From Ignavibacteria bacterium (GTDB lineage: Bacteria; Bacteroidota; Ignavibacteria; Tepidaquicellales; Tepidaquicellaceae): a stretch of 64,000 nt of DNA. Shown here piece by piece: positions 27,601 to 36,335 of this stretch (position 1 is the first letter of the stretch; each line of letters starts with the position of its first letter). The stretch lies in NCBI GenBank assembly GCA_019694675.1, contig JAIBBK010000019.1:1-64000 (forward strand), in the 5' to 3' direction. Under the pieces are notes generated by a model. The model did not search any database and was not told the origin of the DNA. It worked only from the letters and a program-made list of their open reading frames with translations. The position numbers and the translations under genes are program-made.

Positions 27601-29188
27601 TTCTTGCGGGTTGTCCCGAAACAGCATTTGACATGCCGGCTACAAAATCATCATATCCGTCCGCATTCAGGTCGCCTGCGCTTGCGAGACTGTTTCCAAA
27701 CTGACCGTTTGAGATGCTTCCAGCAAAATTTAGCATTGATATCTGTATGAGATTGGATGTATTTGTGTAAAGATGTGCCTTGCCGGCGTTAGTTCCCGCC
27801 TCGCTGTTTTTGTACTCCCCTATGAGAAAGTCTTTATAGCCGTCATTATTGAAATCTCCTGCTGATGACAGCGAACACCCGAATTCGGAATTGATAGTGG
27901 TTCCGGCAAACTGATTATCGGCTATGTTATTCATATTTGAACCACCGTAATAAAGATAAGCTTTTCCTGCACTCTGAGCATTTTCACTGTTATGGAATGC
28001 GCCGATCAGCACATCATCATATCCGTCGCCGTTAATATCCCCGCTTCCTGCAACTGACTGTCCAAGCCAGTCCCCGTTCTGCTCACCTATGAAAGTAACA
28101 TCCGGGTTCACATCCATCAAACTTCCACCGTAATACACATAAGCTTTTCCTCTGTAGTTTCCGTGACTGTATGCTCCGATCACGATGTCTGAGAATCCGT
28201 CACCGTTAACATCTCCGGCGCAGTCAACCGCATTTCCCATCTTATCAAACGAAACAGCTCCCGTCAGAATTACGTCTGCGATGTTGTCAAGTGCAGGTCC
28301 GCCGAAATAGACAAATGCCGCACCATTGTTTGTGAAGCTACCCGAAGAAGCGAGCATTGCTCCTATCACAAAGTCACTGTACCCGTCGCTGTTTATGTCG
28401 CCCGCTGAAGAGACTGATATGCCGAACAGCGAGTAAGTATGATTGATAACAAGGTCGGGAGAGTTATCCATTGAAGAGCCTCCGAAATAGACTCTGACAA
28501 GATCCAGGCCGGGATTGGAGGAGATCACATCTGAAAAACCGTCGTCGTTTATGTCACCGGCAGATGAGACCGACGTGCCAAATCCGAGAGTGCCTGCAAG
28601 AATCACATCCGGTATGTTGTCCATATTTGCAGAACCGAAATATATGTAAGTTTTTGCGGCTGGGTCATTCGGAGCACCTATAATGACATCATCATATCCG
28701 TCATTGTTCACGTCTCCTGCTGATGATACGCATAGTCCGAAATGTTGCGAAGCTAAATGCCCGGGCATTACAACATCCGCATCAAAATTGACTACCGGTC
28801 CTCCATAGTGGATGTAAGCGCATCCTCCGTCGGTGAAAGCCGCATCACTTAACGGAGCGCCGACAATTATGTCCTCATAGCCATCCGCATTTACATCGCC
28901 GGCATCAGAAACTGATGTGCCGAATTCATCCATTGCCGAGGAACCGAGTAATCCGTACTGCTGTATGCCGTCTCCTTCCATGGTGTCCTGCTTCGTGAAG
29001 AAGATGTTTCCGGTGTAAAGGGAACTTTCGCGGGATCCGAAAAGCATTGATCCGATTGTGGAATTTTCGGTTTGCGTTTCTGTAAGCATATAACTGAATC
29101 CGTCTGTGCTGTAAGTTTGTCCCTGAGAAGTGATCATTGATATTGCAGTGAAAAGAGTCGCGACTGTAACAGAGAAGAGGTCCTTCAT
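24683..29188 (-). CDS. Giant secreted FG-GAP-repeat protein with dockerin-like C-terminal module
   Basis: The 1501-residue protein has a signal peptide (residues 1-24), then 21 FG-GAP/integrin-alpha-type repeats by my count (about residues 88-1310). Each has a core such as FGYSVSTAGDVNNDGYDDVIVGAP, with the Ca-binding DxNxDGxxD loop, and ends in YYGG. Repeats of this kind fold as beta-propeller blades, so 21 would build three seven-bladed propellers. The last ~190 residues carry VKHRNCVETWSA and then two dockerin-like Ca loops (GDVNNDGTVDATD and VTGDYFVDAADY). There is no NYPNPFNP sorting domain. The role is unknown; surface adhesion or glycan binding is plausible. An AGGAGG sequence precedes the ATG. 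Confidence 0.88.
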   Translation of the reverse strand: MKDLFSVTVATLFTAISMITSQGQTYSTDGFSYMLTETQTENSTIGSMLFGSRESSLYTGNIFFTKQDTMEGDGIQQYGLLGSSAMDEFGTSVSDAGDVNADGYEDIIVGAPLSDAAFTDGGCAYIHYGGPVVNFDADVVMPGHLASQHFGLCVSSAGDVNNDGYDDVIIGAPNDPAAKTYIYFGSANMDNIPDVILAGTLGFGTSVSSAGDINDDGFSDVISSNPGLDLVRVYFGGSSMDNSPDLVINHTYSLFGISVSSAGDINSDGYSDFVIGAMLASSGSFTNNGAAFVYFGGPALDNIADVILTGAVSFDKMGNAVDCAGDVNGDGFSDIVIGAYSHGNYRGKAYVYYGGSLMDVNPDVTFIGEQNGDWLGQSVAGSGDINGDGYDDVLIGAFHNSENAQSAGKAYLYYGGSNMNNIADNQFAGTTINSEFGCSLSSAGDFNNDGYKDFLIGEYKNSEAGTNAGKAHLYTNTSNLIQISMLNFAGSISNGQFGNSLASAGDLNADGYDDFVAGMSNAVSGQPARIFFGGRLMDNSADVSLYGSPYVSFRVASAGDVNNDGFDDIITADPFNSTNGTDAGAAFVFLGSQNMSGVPFLTIYGNSAGDKFGYSISTAGDVNNDGYDDVIVGAPLSDDNGFNAGTAYVFYGGANMNNVPDVIMFGEFGNQLGFSVSGGGKINTDQYDDVLAGSPFYSPIEVGRVHLYYGGSPMNGSPDLVFNNPAPLTQYERFGWSVESSGDVNGDSYSDIVIGALGHSMQVGEAYIYHGGSSLDNSPDVTLSGENFSYQFGGSIASSGDINNDGFDDVIIGEASFNYYSDNFRGRISLFYGGSSMDNVADRIIYGENQNDRFGYSVSGAGDVDGDGVAEFLAGAPLNSNGFGGFQAGTIYLFKGSETASDISDIVFNGSASEQFGYSVASARDFNADGFEDVIIGTPKSNANGTESGTASVYFGGVVWNKSPDITISGESAFDHFGTSVSYAGDVNQDLYDDIIVGAPENDAAGTDAGRAYIYFGGPSADGVADLILNGESSGDRFGFSVSTSGNVNGDLSADVIVGAPFSNAGGNQAGRSYIYYGGASMNSVADVVLTFNVPGAWFGICCSSAGDVNGDQYYDVIVGAGCQAGVANGYASIYYGGLTMNNVSDVDMFGLYLDDHFGYSVSYAGDVNGDQYSDVIVGAYGYDLPGTDAGAAFIYYGGANMNGSSDVYIEGSEDNDYFGVSVSYAGRINSDNIADVVIGACYNDAGGTNAGRSYVYYGGTSMDNKKDLVMTGNVPHSASGFAVSYAGDLNSDGRSDLIIGGLNSGRVQAYLSSEPVEQLILTLKLAQEGFYNTGTQKLNMSDTVVVSLRNSYFPFNQVDEAKAVINKVTMEGRFVFNSAPAGSYYLKVKHRNCVETWSANPVSMAKNRNVNYDFTFAAFQAYGFNQKIINNTPLVFGIYSGDVNNDGTVDATDGSIIDNDVINFVTGYTVTDVTGDYFVDAADYLMADNNAYNFVTKITP
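25250..28927 (-). repeat. Tandem array of 21 FG-GAP coding repeats (~175 bp each)
   Basis: Within the 1501-codon gene, the phrase encoding G-S-V-S-x-A-G-D-V-N-x-D-G-Y-x-D recurs 21 times by my reading at about 58-codon intervals. On the plus strand the reverse complement shows as repeated blocks resembling ccgttaacatctccgg. Copies differ by many substitutions, so this is an old, diverged coding repeat rather than a recent expansion. Confidence 0.8.
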
Positions 29189-29339
29189 TTTTGTGCCTCC
29201 TGTAATTTACTTCAAAACTAACTTAACTTAATTCTAAATTCAACCTTCGCTGTCAGCATTGATGAAATTGGAGGACATTCAGCCGGCATTTGTTTATTTA
29301 TTGACGCAGAGTGTAATTGTGTTTTAAACTTCTGATCAT

Positions 29340-31802
29340 GTGTCTATTTTCCCGAAAACAAAACACTTACAAGGAATGAACAAAGGAAAGATATTCTATT
29401 TCGGTATTATCCTCCTGCTGAGCACTTCGGACAGTTCATTTTCGCAAATGTTCTGGAACAACGCGGGTAGGTTTGATTCAGTGGCATTTCTTTCGTACCA
29501 GCACACATCTGCAATAGACATCACGGGCAGTTTCACTTTTGAAATGTGGCTTTGTCCAACCGATACTGTCACTCCCGGCGGAACTTACGATAAGCAAAGG
29601 CAGGTCTTATGGAAGGACCGCTACAATATCACCCTTCAGCACGGAAAGCCGAGATTGTTCATTAACGGCAATCCGGTTCTGACATTTAAGACGGGCCTGG
29701 CTCCGAACAAATGGAATCACATTGCTTTCACCAAGAGCACATCAACCAACACGTTCTCGGCTTATCTGAACGGTGTCCTTGATACTTCCAGAAACTCTTC
29801 CGTAGTTCCGTCATCAAGCCTTGAAGATCTTTACATCGGCTCCAATCCGCTAATCAATACCATGCAGTCGAATTTCAAAGGGTACATTGACGAAGTAAGG
29901 ATATGGAACAGAGAGCTTAGCGCTGGCGAGGTAAGTACATATTTCAGAACATTTCTTGGAATCAGAACCGGCATATATGAAGGTATGGTCTTTTCTGTGG
30001 GGTTTCAGGCAAACCAAAGCGTTACAGGGACTCCTTACCCGTATGACATGAGCGACAACAATGTTAATCTTGTTGTTGAAATGGCGCTTCAGAATATGAA
30101 CCAGGAAAGCAGGCCTCAGACAACAGTATCCATGAACGAAGCCATAGAGCTTGACGGATCAGGTGACTATGCGGCCGCAAGTCATGTAAGCGAATTTAAC
30201 AATACAGGCTCTCAGACTCTGGAGGCATGGATCTATCCCAGACAGATCAAGTCACAGCAGATAATCTACAAGGGTCCGGCAAACTTGTCCGGAGTCAAAT
30301 ATTCAATGGCCATGACCATTGCAGGAAAGATCACCGGAAACATTAACAACGTTTCCGTAACGGATACAACCGTAATTCCGCTGAACACATGGACTCATGT
30401 GGTGTTTCAGTACAAGAATGCCGGCCAATACAAGTTCTTCATAAACGGGAGGAATACAACATCCGGCACTATGGCAACCGGACAGATCCTTACAAGCTCA
30501 GACTCTCTTTATATCGGAGGAACCGGCCTGGGTGGTCACTTCAACGGATTCATAGATGAGCCCAGAGTTGAAGGATTCATAAAATCGGAATTCGATATCC
30601 AGAAGGAGATGTACATCTCAAAGGACAGAGGAAATGAGAGGGTAAGCAACAATGATGTTGCCTACAACCTTGACGGGCTTCAGCATCCTTCCACAACAGA
30701 CGGCTCGCTCCTGCGCTTCAGAAACAATGCAAGGTTTTCACATCCTGCCGCCATCTCAAACCAGCCTGTATCCCCTATGCTCAGGCTTGATGATCAGGAT
30801 TTCATGAAAGGATTTTATATGAAGCAGTCAGACAGGCTTATACCGGCTTCTGGCACTTCAGGATTGATGACAGAAGACAGTCTTTACATTGATCTTGACG
30901 TTACGATGAACGACGTCAATTTTTTTGTGGCTGCAAATCACACATTCAGCAACGATCTGGAGATCACGCTTGTGTCACCGCAGTACTATGAAGCTTATGT
31001 ATGCTTTGATGCAGGCCAGCTCGGCGCCAACGATAACATTATCACGGTTTTCGATGATCAGGCCGACTCTGCGCTTGTAAACGGTACTTATATTGACTTT
31101 GGGCCGGTGATCAAGGGGCAGGTGGAGTTGAATAAGATCTTCTCAGCCAACTCGTCGAAAGGGCTTTGGAGGGTGCGAATAAATGACGACAATTCGGGAA
31201 ACACAGGCAGGCTGTATGCATGGGGTGTGCAGATAAACAACATGTCTTCAAAGATCAGTACGCTCTCAACCAACTGTCTGATACAGGGCATGTATGATCC
31301 GGCAACGAACAATATGACAAGAGACACAATGAGGATCTACCTGCGCAATGCAGTGTCACCTTACGCAGTCAAAGATTCCGACAAAGTTTACCTGGGAATT
31401 CTCGGCGGCGCTACAGCGGAGTTCAACAACACTGACACCGGCAAATACTATTTGCAGTTCAGGCACAGGAATGCACTTGAGACATGGAGTGCCGTTACAA
31501 TTGGCTTTGATGCATTCACTCAGCAATACACCTATGAATTCAAGGCGGATGTTTCAAAGGCATACGGAAGCAACATGATACAAGTTGACAATACTCCGGT
31601 GAGATATGCATTCTTTTCAGGTGATGTGAATCAGGATGAGACAATTGATGCCACTGATCTCAGTCTGATTGATAATGATGCGATCAATTTTGCGGGAGGA
31701 TATATCTCAACCGATCTGACAGGCGACAGCTTTGTTGATGCAACCGATTATTCATTGGCAGACAATAATGCTTACAACTTCGTGTCTCTCATAAGGCCTT
31801 AG
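29340..31802 (+). CDS. Secreted LamG-LamG-P-domain protein with dockerin-like C-terminal module
   Basis: The 820-residue protein starts at GTG 29340. An ATG at 29376 (residue 13) gives a cleaner signal peptide ending SSFSQ and may be the true start. Two LamG/concanavalin-A-like domains follow (about 40-220 and 255-430; FTFEMWLCPTDT, GYIDEVRIWNREL, TLEAWIYPRQI, GFIDEPRVEG). Then comes a proprotein-convertase P-like domain (~495-640; HTFSNDLEITLVSP, GLWRVRINDDNSGNTGRLYAW). The last ~170 residues carry FRHRNALETWSA and dockerin-like loops GDVNQDETIDATDLSLIDND and TGDSFVDATDYSLADNNA. It is probably a surface or secreted carbohydrate-binding protein and is divergent from the FG-GAP gene. Confidence 0.85.
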   Translation: MSIFPKTKHLQGMNKGKIFYFGIILLLSTSDSSFSQMFWNNAGRFDSVAFLSYQHTSAIDITGSFTFEMWLCPTDTVTPGGTYDKQRQVLWKDRYNITLQHGKPRLFINGNPVLTFKTGLAPNKWNHIAFTKSTSTNTFSAYLNGVLDTSRNSSVVPSSSLEDLYIGSNPLINTMQSNFKGYIDEVRIWNRELSAGEVSTYFRTFLGIRTGIYEGMVFSVGFQANQSVTGTPYPYDMSDNNVNLVVEMALQNMNQESRPQTTVSMNEAIELDGSGDYAAASHVSEFNNTGSQTLEAWIYPRQIKSQQIIYKGPANLSGVKYSMAMTIAGKITGNINNVSVTDTTVIPLNTWTHVVFQYKNAGQYKFFINGRNTTSGTMATGQILTSSDSLYIGGTGLGGHFNGFIDEPRVEGFIKSEFDIQKEMYISKDRGNERVSNNDVAYNLDGLQHPSTTDGSLLRFRNNARFSHPAAISNQPVSPMLRLDDQDFMKGFYMKQSDRLIPASGTSGLMTEDSLYIDLDVTMNDVNFFVAANHTFSNDLEITLVSPQYYEAYVCFDAGQLGANDNIITVFDDQADSALVNGTYIDFGPVIKGQVELNKIFSANSSKGLWRVRINDDNSGNTGRLYAWGVQINNMSSKISTLSTNCLIQGMYDPATNNMTRDTMRIYLRNAVSPYAVKDSDKVYLGILGGATAEFNNTDTGKYYLQFRHRNALETWSAVTIGFDAFTQQYTYEFKADVSKAYGSNMIQVDNTPVRYAFFSGDVNQDETIDATDLSLIDNDAINFAGGYISTDLTGDSFVDATDYSLADNNAYNFVSLIRP

Positions 31803-31842
31803 CAACAGCGATTGATCGAGGCGAGTAAACAACGTTCTCATA

Positions 31843-31900
31843 ATAAATACAGCCGCCGTGTTTCTAAGAGTTGTGGATCTAACCGGCGGCTGTTATTGTT
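31843..31900. terminator. Probable bidirectional terminator between convergent genes
   Basis: A 9-bp stem CAGCCGCCG (31850-31858) / CGGCGGCTG (31884-31892) with a 25-nt loop is flanked by A-rich sequence on the left and TTATTGTT on the right. It lies between the stop codons of the LamG gene (plus) and the SBBP-type gene (minus). The loop is long, so confidence is moderate. Confidence 0.5.
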
Positions 31901-31932
31901 ACTGGTGAGTTGGAGCTAAGATGCGCCACATG

Positions 31933-33531
31933 TCATTTTGTAACTATCATTTTCCTGACGCAGCGCAAAGCATTGTTTGCAGTCAAAGTGTAGAAATAAA
32001 CCCCGGCCGGAATTTCTCCCGCGTTGAACTCTGCTTCGTAATTTCCCCGCCCCCGGTAAGAGCTCAGAATTGTTGCTGTAAGCCTCCCCGCAATATCATA
32101 CAGTTTCAAATCTACCGGTCCGTCTTCCGGGATACTGAAGGCTATCTTCGTTGAAGGGTTGAATGGGTTCGGATAGTTCTGATCCAGCCTGTAGCCGCTT
32201 CCAATGACATTGATCTCCTGCGGTTCAACGTCAACAAGCACATCATATTTAATGATAAACAAGTCTTCATTGCCTGGATGAAAACCTTTGGTCATACCGC
32301 ATACAAATACTTCTCCGTTGAGACCGGCTTTGACATCGGCGAATACTTCCTGGCCTGTGAGCGGCCCGCTGAATTGTGAATAACCGATCTGATTTCCAAA
32401 AGGATCATACAATAACGTTACAATATTTTCAGAGGAATCAAATCCGTGAATTATCCCGCTTACAACTATATTGCCCCGGCTGTCAAAGCACAAACCGTAT
32501 CCAACATCATTCATAATACCGTAACCCCTTACATTTCTGACCCAAACCGAGTCTCCTCCGCTATTGTACCTTATTGTTGCAATATCCGTGTTGTCTCCGC
32601 CCAGGCTTGCCTCTCCTGTAACAAACACTGAGCCGTCAGCTCCCAGCATGACATTCATAGCAATATCACCGCCGCTGCCGCCGCCGTTATGTATTCTTTC
32701 CCACCTTCTGATTCCGTCATTGCCGATCTTGAAAGTCAGGTACTTGTATGCATGAAAAACGAATGGCGATCCGCCGGTCTCTCCTGTAACGAAAACGTTG
32801 CCTGAATCATCAATCTCCATGTCAACGCCATGATCATAAAGCCCGGAATTGTAAACATGAGACCAGAGAGTATCTCCCTGCGGAGTCAACTTCATGACGC
32901 AGATGTCATCGCTTCCCGAGTAAACATGTCCCAGCAGGAAGAGATTGCCCTCCTTGTCAATTGCCAGATTGTTTGCTTCAAAGTAGCTTACAAAATCCAC
33001 AAATCTCCTCTGCAGCAATTCTACCCCGGATGAATCATACTTTGCAATGATGGTACCGTATATGAAATCATCTCCTCTGACTATGACATTGTTATCCCGG
33101 TCAGTCACCGCAGTTATCGGATAAGGGTCAAGTAAGAATCCGCTTAAAATCCTTTCCCAGACCGGTTTTCCGCCTGCATTGATCTTCACTGTCACCAGCC
33201 GGTCTGAGTATCGTTGATATCCGGCAAGATAGAAATTGCCGTCAGAATCTCTCGTGAGCGTTTCACATACGTCGTCGTAATTCTGACGCACATACTTTGA
33301 TTCCCACTCAAGAAGCCCGGAGGATGTGTACTTGAGCAGAATGAAGTTACTCTTACCGTATGTGTTTGTGCTGTTTCCCGCGACATATACATTACCCTGG
33401 TCATCCGTAAAACATGCAACGGCATTGTCCCATCGCTTCCCCGGACCATCGTAGATCCTTGTCCATGCTTCTGAGAGCCTTGCGCAGGCCTGTGAAGAGA
33501 GCAACATCATTATCATAAACACGGTTTTCAT
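31933..33531 (-). CDS. SBBP-type beta-propeller protein with T9SS type A sorting domain
   Basis: The 532-residue protein has a signal peptide (1-17) and about seven SBBP-like repeats, with recurring GNVYVAGNS, GNFYLAGYQR, GNLFLLGHVYSG, GNVFVTGETGG and GSVFVTGEASLGG phrases followed by YNSGGDSVWVR-type strands. It ends in the type A sorting domain (DQNYPNPFNPSTKIAFSIP to VRKMIVTK, ~450-532). It is predicted to be exported through the outer membrane by T9SS. The propeller has no visible catalytic motif. The next gene upstream lies 42 bp away on the same strand. Confidence 0.85.
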   Translation of the reverse strand: MKTVFMIMMLLSSQACARLSEAWTRIYDGPGKRWDNAVACFTDDQGNVYVAGNSTNTYGKSNFILLKYTSSGLLEWESKYVRQNYDDVCETLTRDSDGNFYLAGYQRYSDRLVTVKINAGGKPVWERILSGFLLDPYPITAVTDRDNNVIVRGDDFIYGTIIAKYDSSGVELLQRRFVDFVSYFEANNLAIDKEGNLFLLGHVYSGSDDICVMKLTPQGDTLWSHVYNSGLYDHGVDMEIDDSGNVFVTGETGGSPFVFHAYKYLTFKIGNDGIRRWERIHNGGGSGGDIAMNVMLGADGSVFVTGEASLGGDNTDIATIRYNSGGDSVWVRNVRGYGIMNDVGYGLCFDSRGNIVVSGIIHGFDSSENIVTLLYDPFGNQIGYSQFSGPLTGQEVFADVKAGLNGEVFVCGMTKGFHPGNEDLFIIKYDVLVDVEPQEINVIGSGYRLDQNYPNPFNPSTKIAFSIPEDGPVDLKLYDIAGRLTATILSSYRGRGNYEAEFNAGEIPAGVYFYTLTANNALRCVRKMIVTK

Positions 33532-33573
33532 CTCACTGAGAATTCACTTATACAGAAGTTGAATTGCCTACCT

Positions 33574-35112
33574 CTACTTTACGATTACCATTTTTCGGGC
33601 TGCAGAAAGTTGTTTAGCTCCGCTGATCCCTGTGGAAAGCAATTCCATACGATAGAAGTAAACTCCGCTTGGCAAACCTGCCGCATCAAAAGTTGTTTCA
33701 TAAGTTCCGGCATTCAGAAACCCGTTAGCAAGATCAGCAACTTCTTTCCCAAGCATGTTATAAATCTTAACGGATACTTCACCTGCGATCCTAAGATCAT
33801 ACCTGATCGTAGTAACCGGATTGAACGGATTTGGATAGTTCTGATACAGCGTGAAGTCAGAAGGAATCTGTGATTCGTTTTGATTGATGCTGATGACCGA
33901 ATTTACGCAGTTCTTCAGCTCTGCAATACTGTTGATGTTTGAAGTGCCGCGCTTGATGAAGCTTGTTGTATTGAACTTAATGGTGTCGAGCGGCGGCACA
34001 TTGCCGAAGATCGAACCGATCGTAACATATCTTTCTCCTGGAAGCGAATCCCTCCATCCTGACTGTGCAACCGGATCTCCTGAGAATGAGAATTTCGTTT
34101 GCAGATTTGTGTAAGGATTGATCCAGCTGTTTCCGTCAGCCCGCAGTCCGTGCATTATTCTGTAGTGTCCAAGCGAGTCTGTCGGGCAGTCAAACGGGCA
34201 TCGCCATCTTGTGGCAAAGTCAGCGCGGTTTGCAGGATGACCTTCTGCCGAGCTAACAACAATTCCCACTGCCGGGGGATTGGAACCATAGACCGGATCG
34301 GTGGGTGTGCCGTTGTAGCCGTACACAAGCCCGAGCGCCGAGTCTGTTCCGGCCAGGTCATTGTTTGACGTGCCAAGGTCTATGTCTGAAAAGATCGCGG
34401 CGCTGAAATCTGTCCACAGACTTCTTCCCTTATTTATGATCTTCCATTCGTAGTGAACTGCATCAGCACACGGCTGATTAGCCCTTGCATATGCATACAA
34501 GTGGACTTCAGCGCGCAGGGGCAGTGTTGATCTCAGAGCAGAAACTGAATCGCGGTAACCGTCGTTGAACACGCAGAACAGATTCTGCTCACCTTTCATC
34601 ACGGGATAGTCGGCAGGCGGTTCATATGTTCCGTTACCGTTCACATCAACCCACGGCGCACCCTGATTTACCGGCCACTTAGCCCAGGGATCAGTTTCCT
34701 GCCCGTCGCCGTTTGGAAACTGCGGCGATACTTTGTAGATCCTGTAAAGCGAATCATCAAATCCCTTCGGGGTCTGAGTGGTATAATCGAAGTAACCCTG
34801 CCTGAAGTGTGTGCTGTAATAAGCCTGTGAAACTCTGATAGAATCACCGGCCTTACAGCTTATCCAAAGTCCGCTGAAGTAAACAGCATAAGCGTTTGAG
34901 TCCTTAGGCCAGTTGAATCCCGGAAGACCCATATTCTCTCTGTCGAACATCCCGACATTCCAGACGGGAGTTCTTATGTTATTGGCATCAAGATGCTTGT
35001 ATGAAAGTCCCCTGAGGTCTGCCGGCATATCAAGGAATGCAACGGTGCACAATGACGTTGCAAGAATCATCAGCACGGCAATCGCTCCGGATTTACCTGA
35101 TTTCGTTTTCAT
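33574..35112 (-). CDS. Large T9SS type A cargo protein of unknown function
   Basis: The 512-residue protein has a signal segment (8-28), then a ~400-residue domain with NIRTPVWNVGMFDRENMG, YAVYFSGLWISCKAGDS and AIFSDIDLGTSNNDLAGTDS. This set recurs in uncharacterised Ignavibacteria/Bacteroidota exported proteins. A type A sorting domain (YQNYPNPFNPVTTIRYDL to AARKMVIVK) closes it. No enzyme motif is visible. A strong ribosome site AAAGGAG lies about 6 bp before the ATG. It may be co-transcribed with the SBBP-type gene downstream. Confidence 0.8.
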   Translation of the reverse strand: MKTKSGKSGAIAVLMILATSLCTVAFLDMPADLRGLSYKHLDANNIRTPVWNVGMFDRENMGLPGFNWPKDSNAYAVYFSGLWISCKAGDSIRVSQAYYSTHFRQGYFDYTTQTPKGFDDSLYRIYKVSPQFPNGDGQETDPWAKWPVNQGAPWVDVNGNGTYEPPADYPVMKGEQNLFCVFNDGYRDSVSALRSTLPLRAEVHLYAYARANQPCADAVHYEWKIINKGRSLWTDFSAAIFSDIDLGTSNNDLAGTDSALGLVYGYNGTPTDPVYGSNPPAVGIVVSSAEGHPANRADFATRWRCPFDCPTDSLGHYRIMHGLRADGNSWINPYTNLQTKFSFSGDPVAQSGWRDSLPGERYVTIGSIFGNVPPLDTIKFNTTSFIKRGTSNINSIAELKNCVNSVISINQNESQIPSDFTLYQNYPNPFNPVTTIRYDLRIAGEVSVKIYNMLGKEVADLANGFLNAGTYETTFDAAGLPSGVYFYRMELLSTGISGAKQLSAARKMVIVK

Positions 35113-35387
35113 CTTAATCTCCTTTGACAGGTGTTAAGCTCCTGCCTTTTCTTATAATGCAACTTATCGGAAAAGACCTGACCGGTCAAAGACTTTTTTT
35201 CAGAAATTACATGGCAGAAGCAGGGTGTGAGTAAGACAGGTTGCGAAGGAAAAGCTTGATTTTGGCTTGTTATGCAGGTTTTTGGGGCTGATTTTTAGGG
35301 ACAGAATTTTGAATTTGACATGTGAGATTTTATGAAGATCTGAAATTTTCAGGACGTAATCAGCGCTGCATCCTGTGCGGAATTAAG

Positions 35388-36329
35388 TCAGACTGACTTC
35401 TCCGCCCTCATCAGCACTTTCCTGAAATACGGCGGCTTAAGGTGGCTGAAGAGGAAGAGCATGTAACCGTCTGAGAAGTTGCAGTCATATCCGCATGACT
35501 TCAGTATCTTTTCGGTTTCTTCTGCATCACCGTCGGCATGGTAAGTGCAAACTGCAAGCCGTAGGCTCTTTGACGACTCAAGCAATTCTCTTGAAGAACT
35601 GAGTATGCTGTTCTCCGCTCCCTCAACGTCCATCTTTATGAAATCCGCCTTTTGCCCGCTCAGCACTGATCTCAGTGTTACAGTGTCGCCGCTGTCTTTG
35701 TCGCCTACGAACTTGTTGATGATCTCAACCTTGTCCTTCCACGGTTTGAAAGTATGCCTGAGCGCTTCGATCCATTTCCCGTCGGTTTCAAATATAATGA
35801 CACGCCCGGCCCGCTCCACTACATCAAGAGCAAAGTTACCCTCCGCGGCGCCTATGTCCAGGACAGTATCGCCTTCCCTTACATCAAATCTCTCAGTAAG
35901 ATATCTGTGCGGAGAAAGTTCATCCTGTTCGATGCAGATGTTGTTGTATGTATATGCAACTTTCCCCGGGATCTTGTGCTCCCAGCTGTAGTAAAGTCTG
36001 TTGCCTTTGTGGTCCACATAAAGAAGCCCGGCGTCTTCATCAACGCTGACGCTTACATTCATTATGTCATGCCTGTAGATAAATTCATACGGCAGGATGA
36101 ATGAGAACTTGTGCTTCGGATCTGATCGCGTGTTGATGAAGTTAAGTTCTTTTTCATACCGCTTTCTTTGAGCGGGAAAGAATTTGAAATAAAGATTCAT
36201 CTTCTTCTGCAATGCAGCAAGGTCCTCACCAGGATTATGATCAAGTCCGAGATTCCTTAATCTGTGGAATTGCCTGGAAAGATCTTTTCTGCCCGATGCA
36301 GGGATCAGATTCTTTATTGCGCTCTTCAA
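35388..36329 (-). CDS. FkbM family methyltransferase
   Basis: The 313-residue protein has a SAM-binding Rossmann domain at about residues 150-290: DTVLDIGAAEGNFALDVVE (motif I), VIIFETDGKWIEAL and the FkbM signature DFIKMDVEGAENSIL. FkbM enzymes O-methylate small molecules or glycans, and in surface-sugar settings they often decorate polysaccharide. The N-terminal ~130 residues are not recognised. The gene begins 6 bp after the secreted hypothetical gene, at the end of a minus-strand run with deoC. A link to the glycan cluster at 17.5-24.4 kb is possible but unsupported. Confidence 0.85.
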   Translation of the reverse strand: MKSAIKNLIPASGRKDLSRQFHRLRNLGLDHNPGEDLAALQKKMNLYFKFFPAQRKRYEKELNFINTRSDPKHKFSFILPYEFIYRHDIMNVSVSVDEDAGLLYVDHKGNRLYYSWEHKIPGKVAYTYNNICIEQDELSPHRYLTERFDVREGDTVLDIGAAEGNFALDVVERAGRVIIFETDGKWIEALRHTFKPWKDKVEIINKFVGDKDSGDTVTLRSVLSGQKADFIKMDVEGAENSILSSSRELLESSKSLRLAVCTYHADGDAEETEKILKSCGYDCNFSDGYMLFLFSHLKPPYFRKVLMRAEKSV

Positions 36330-36335
36330 TATGTT

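Noticed and set aside
25250-28927. FG-GAP DNA repeats as a CRISPR or satellite array
   Set aside because: The repeats are in one continuous reading frame, ~175 bp each and strongly diverged, as expected for protein blades.
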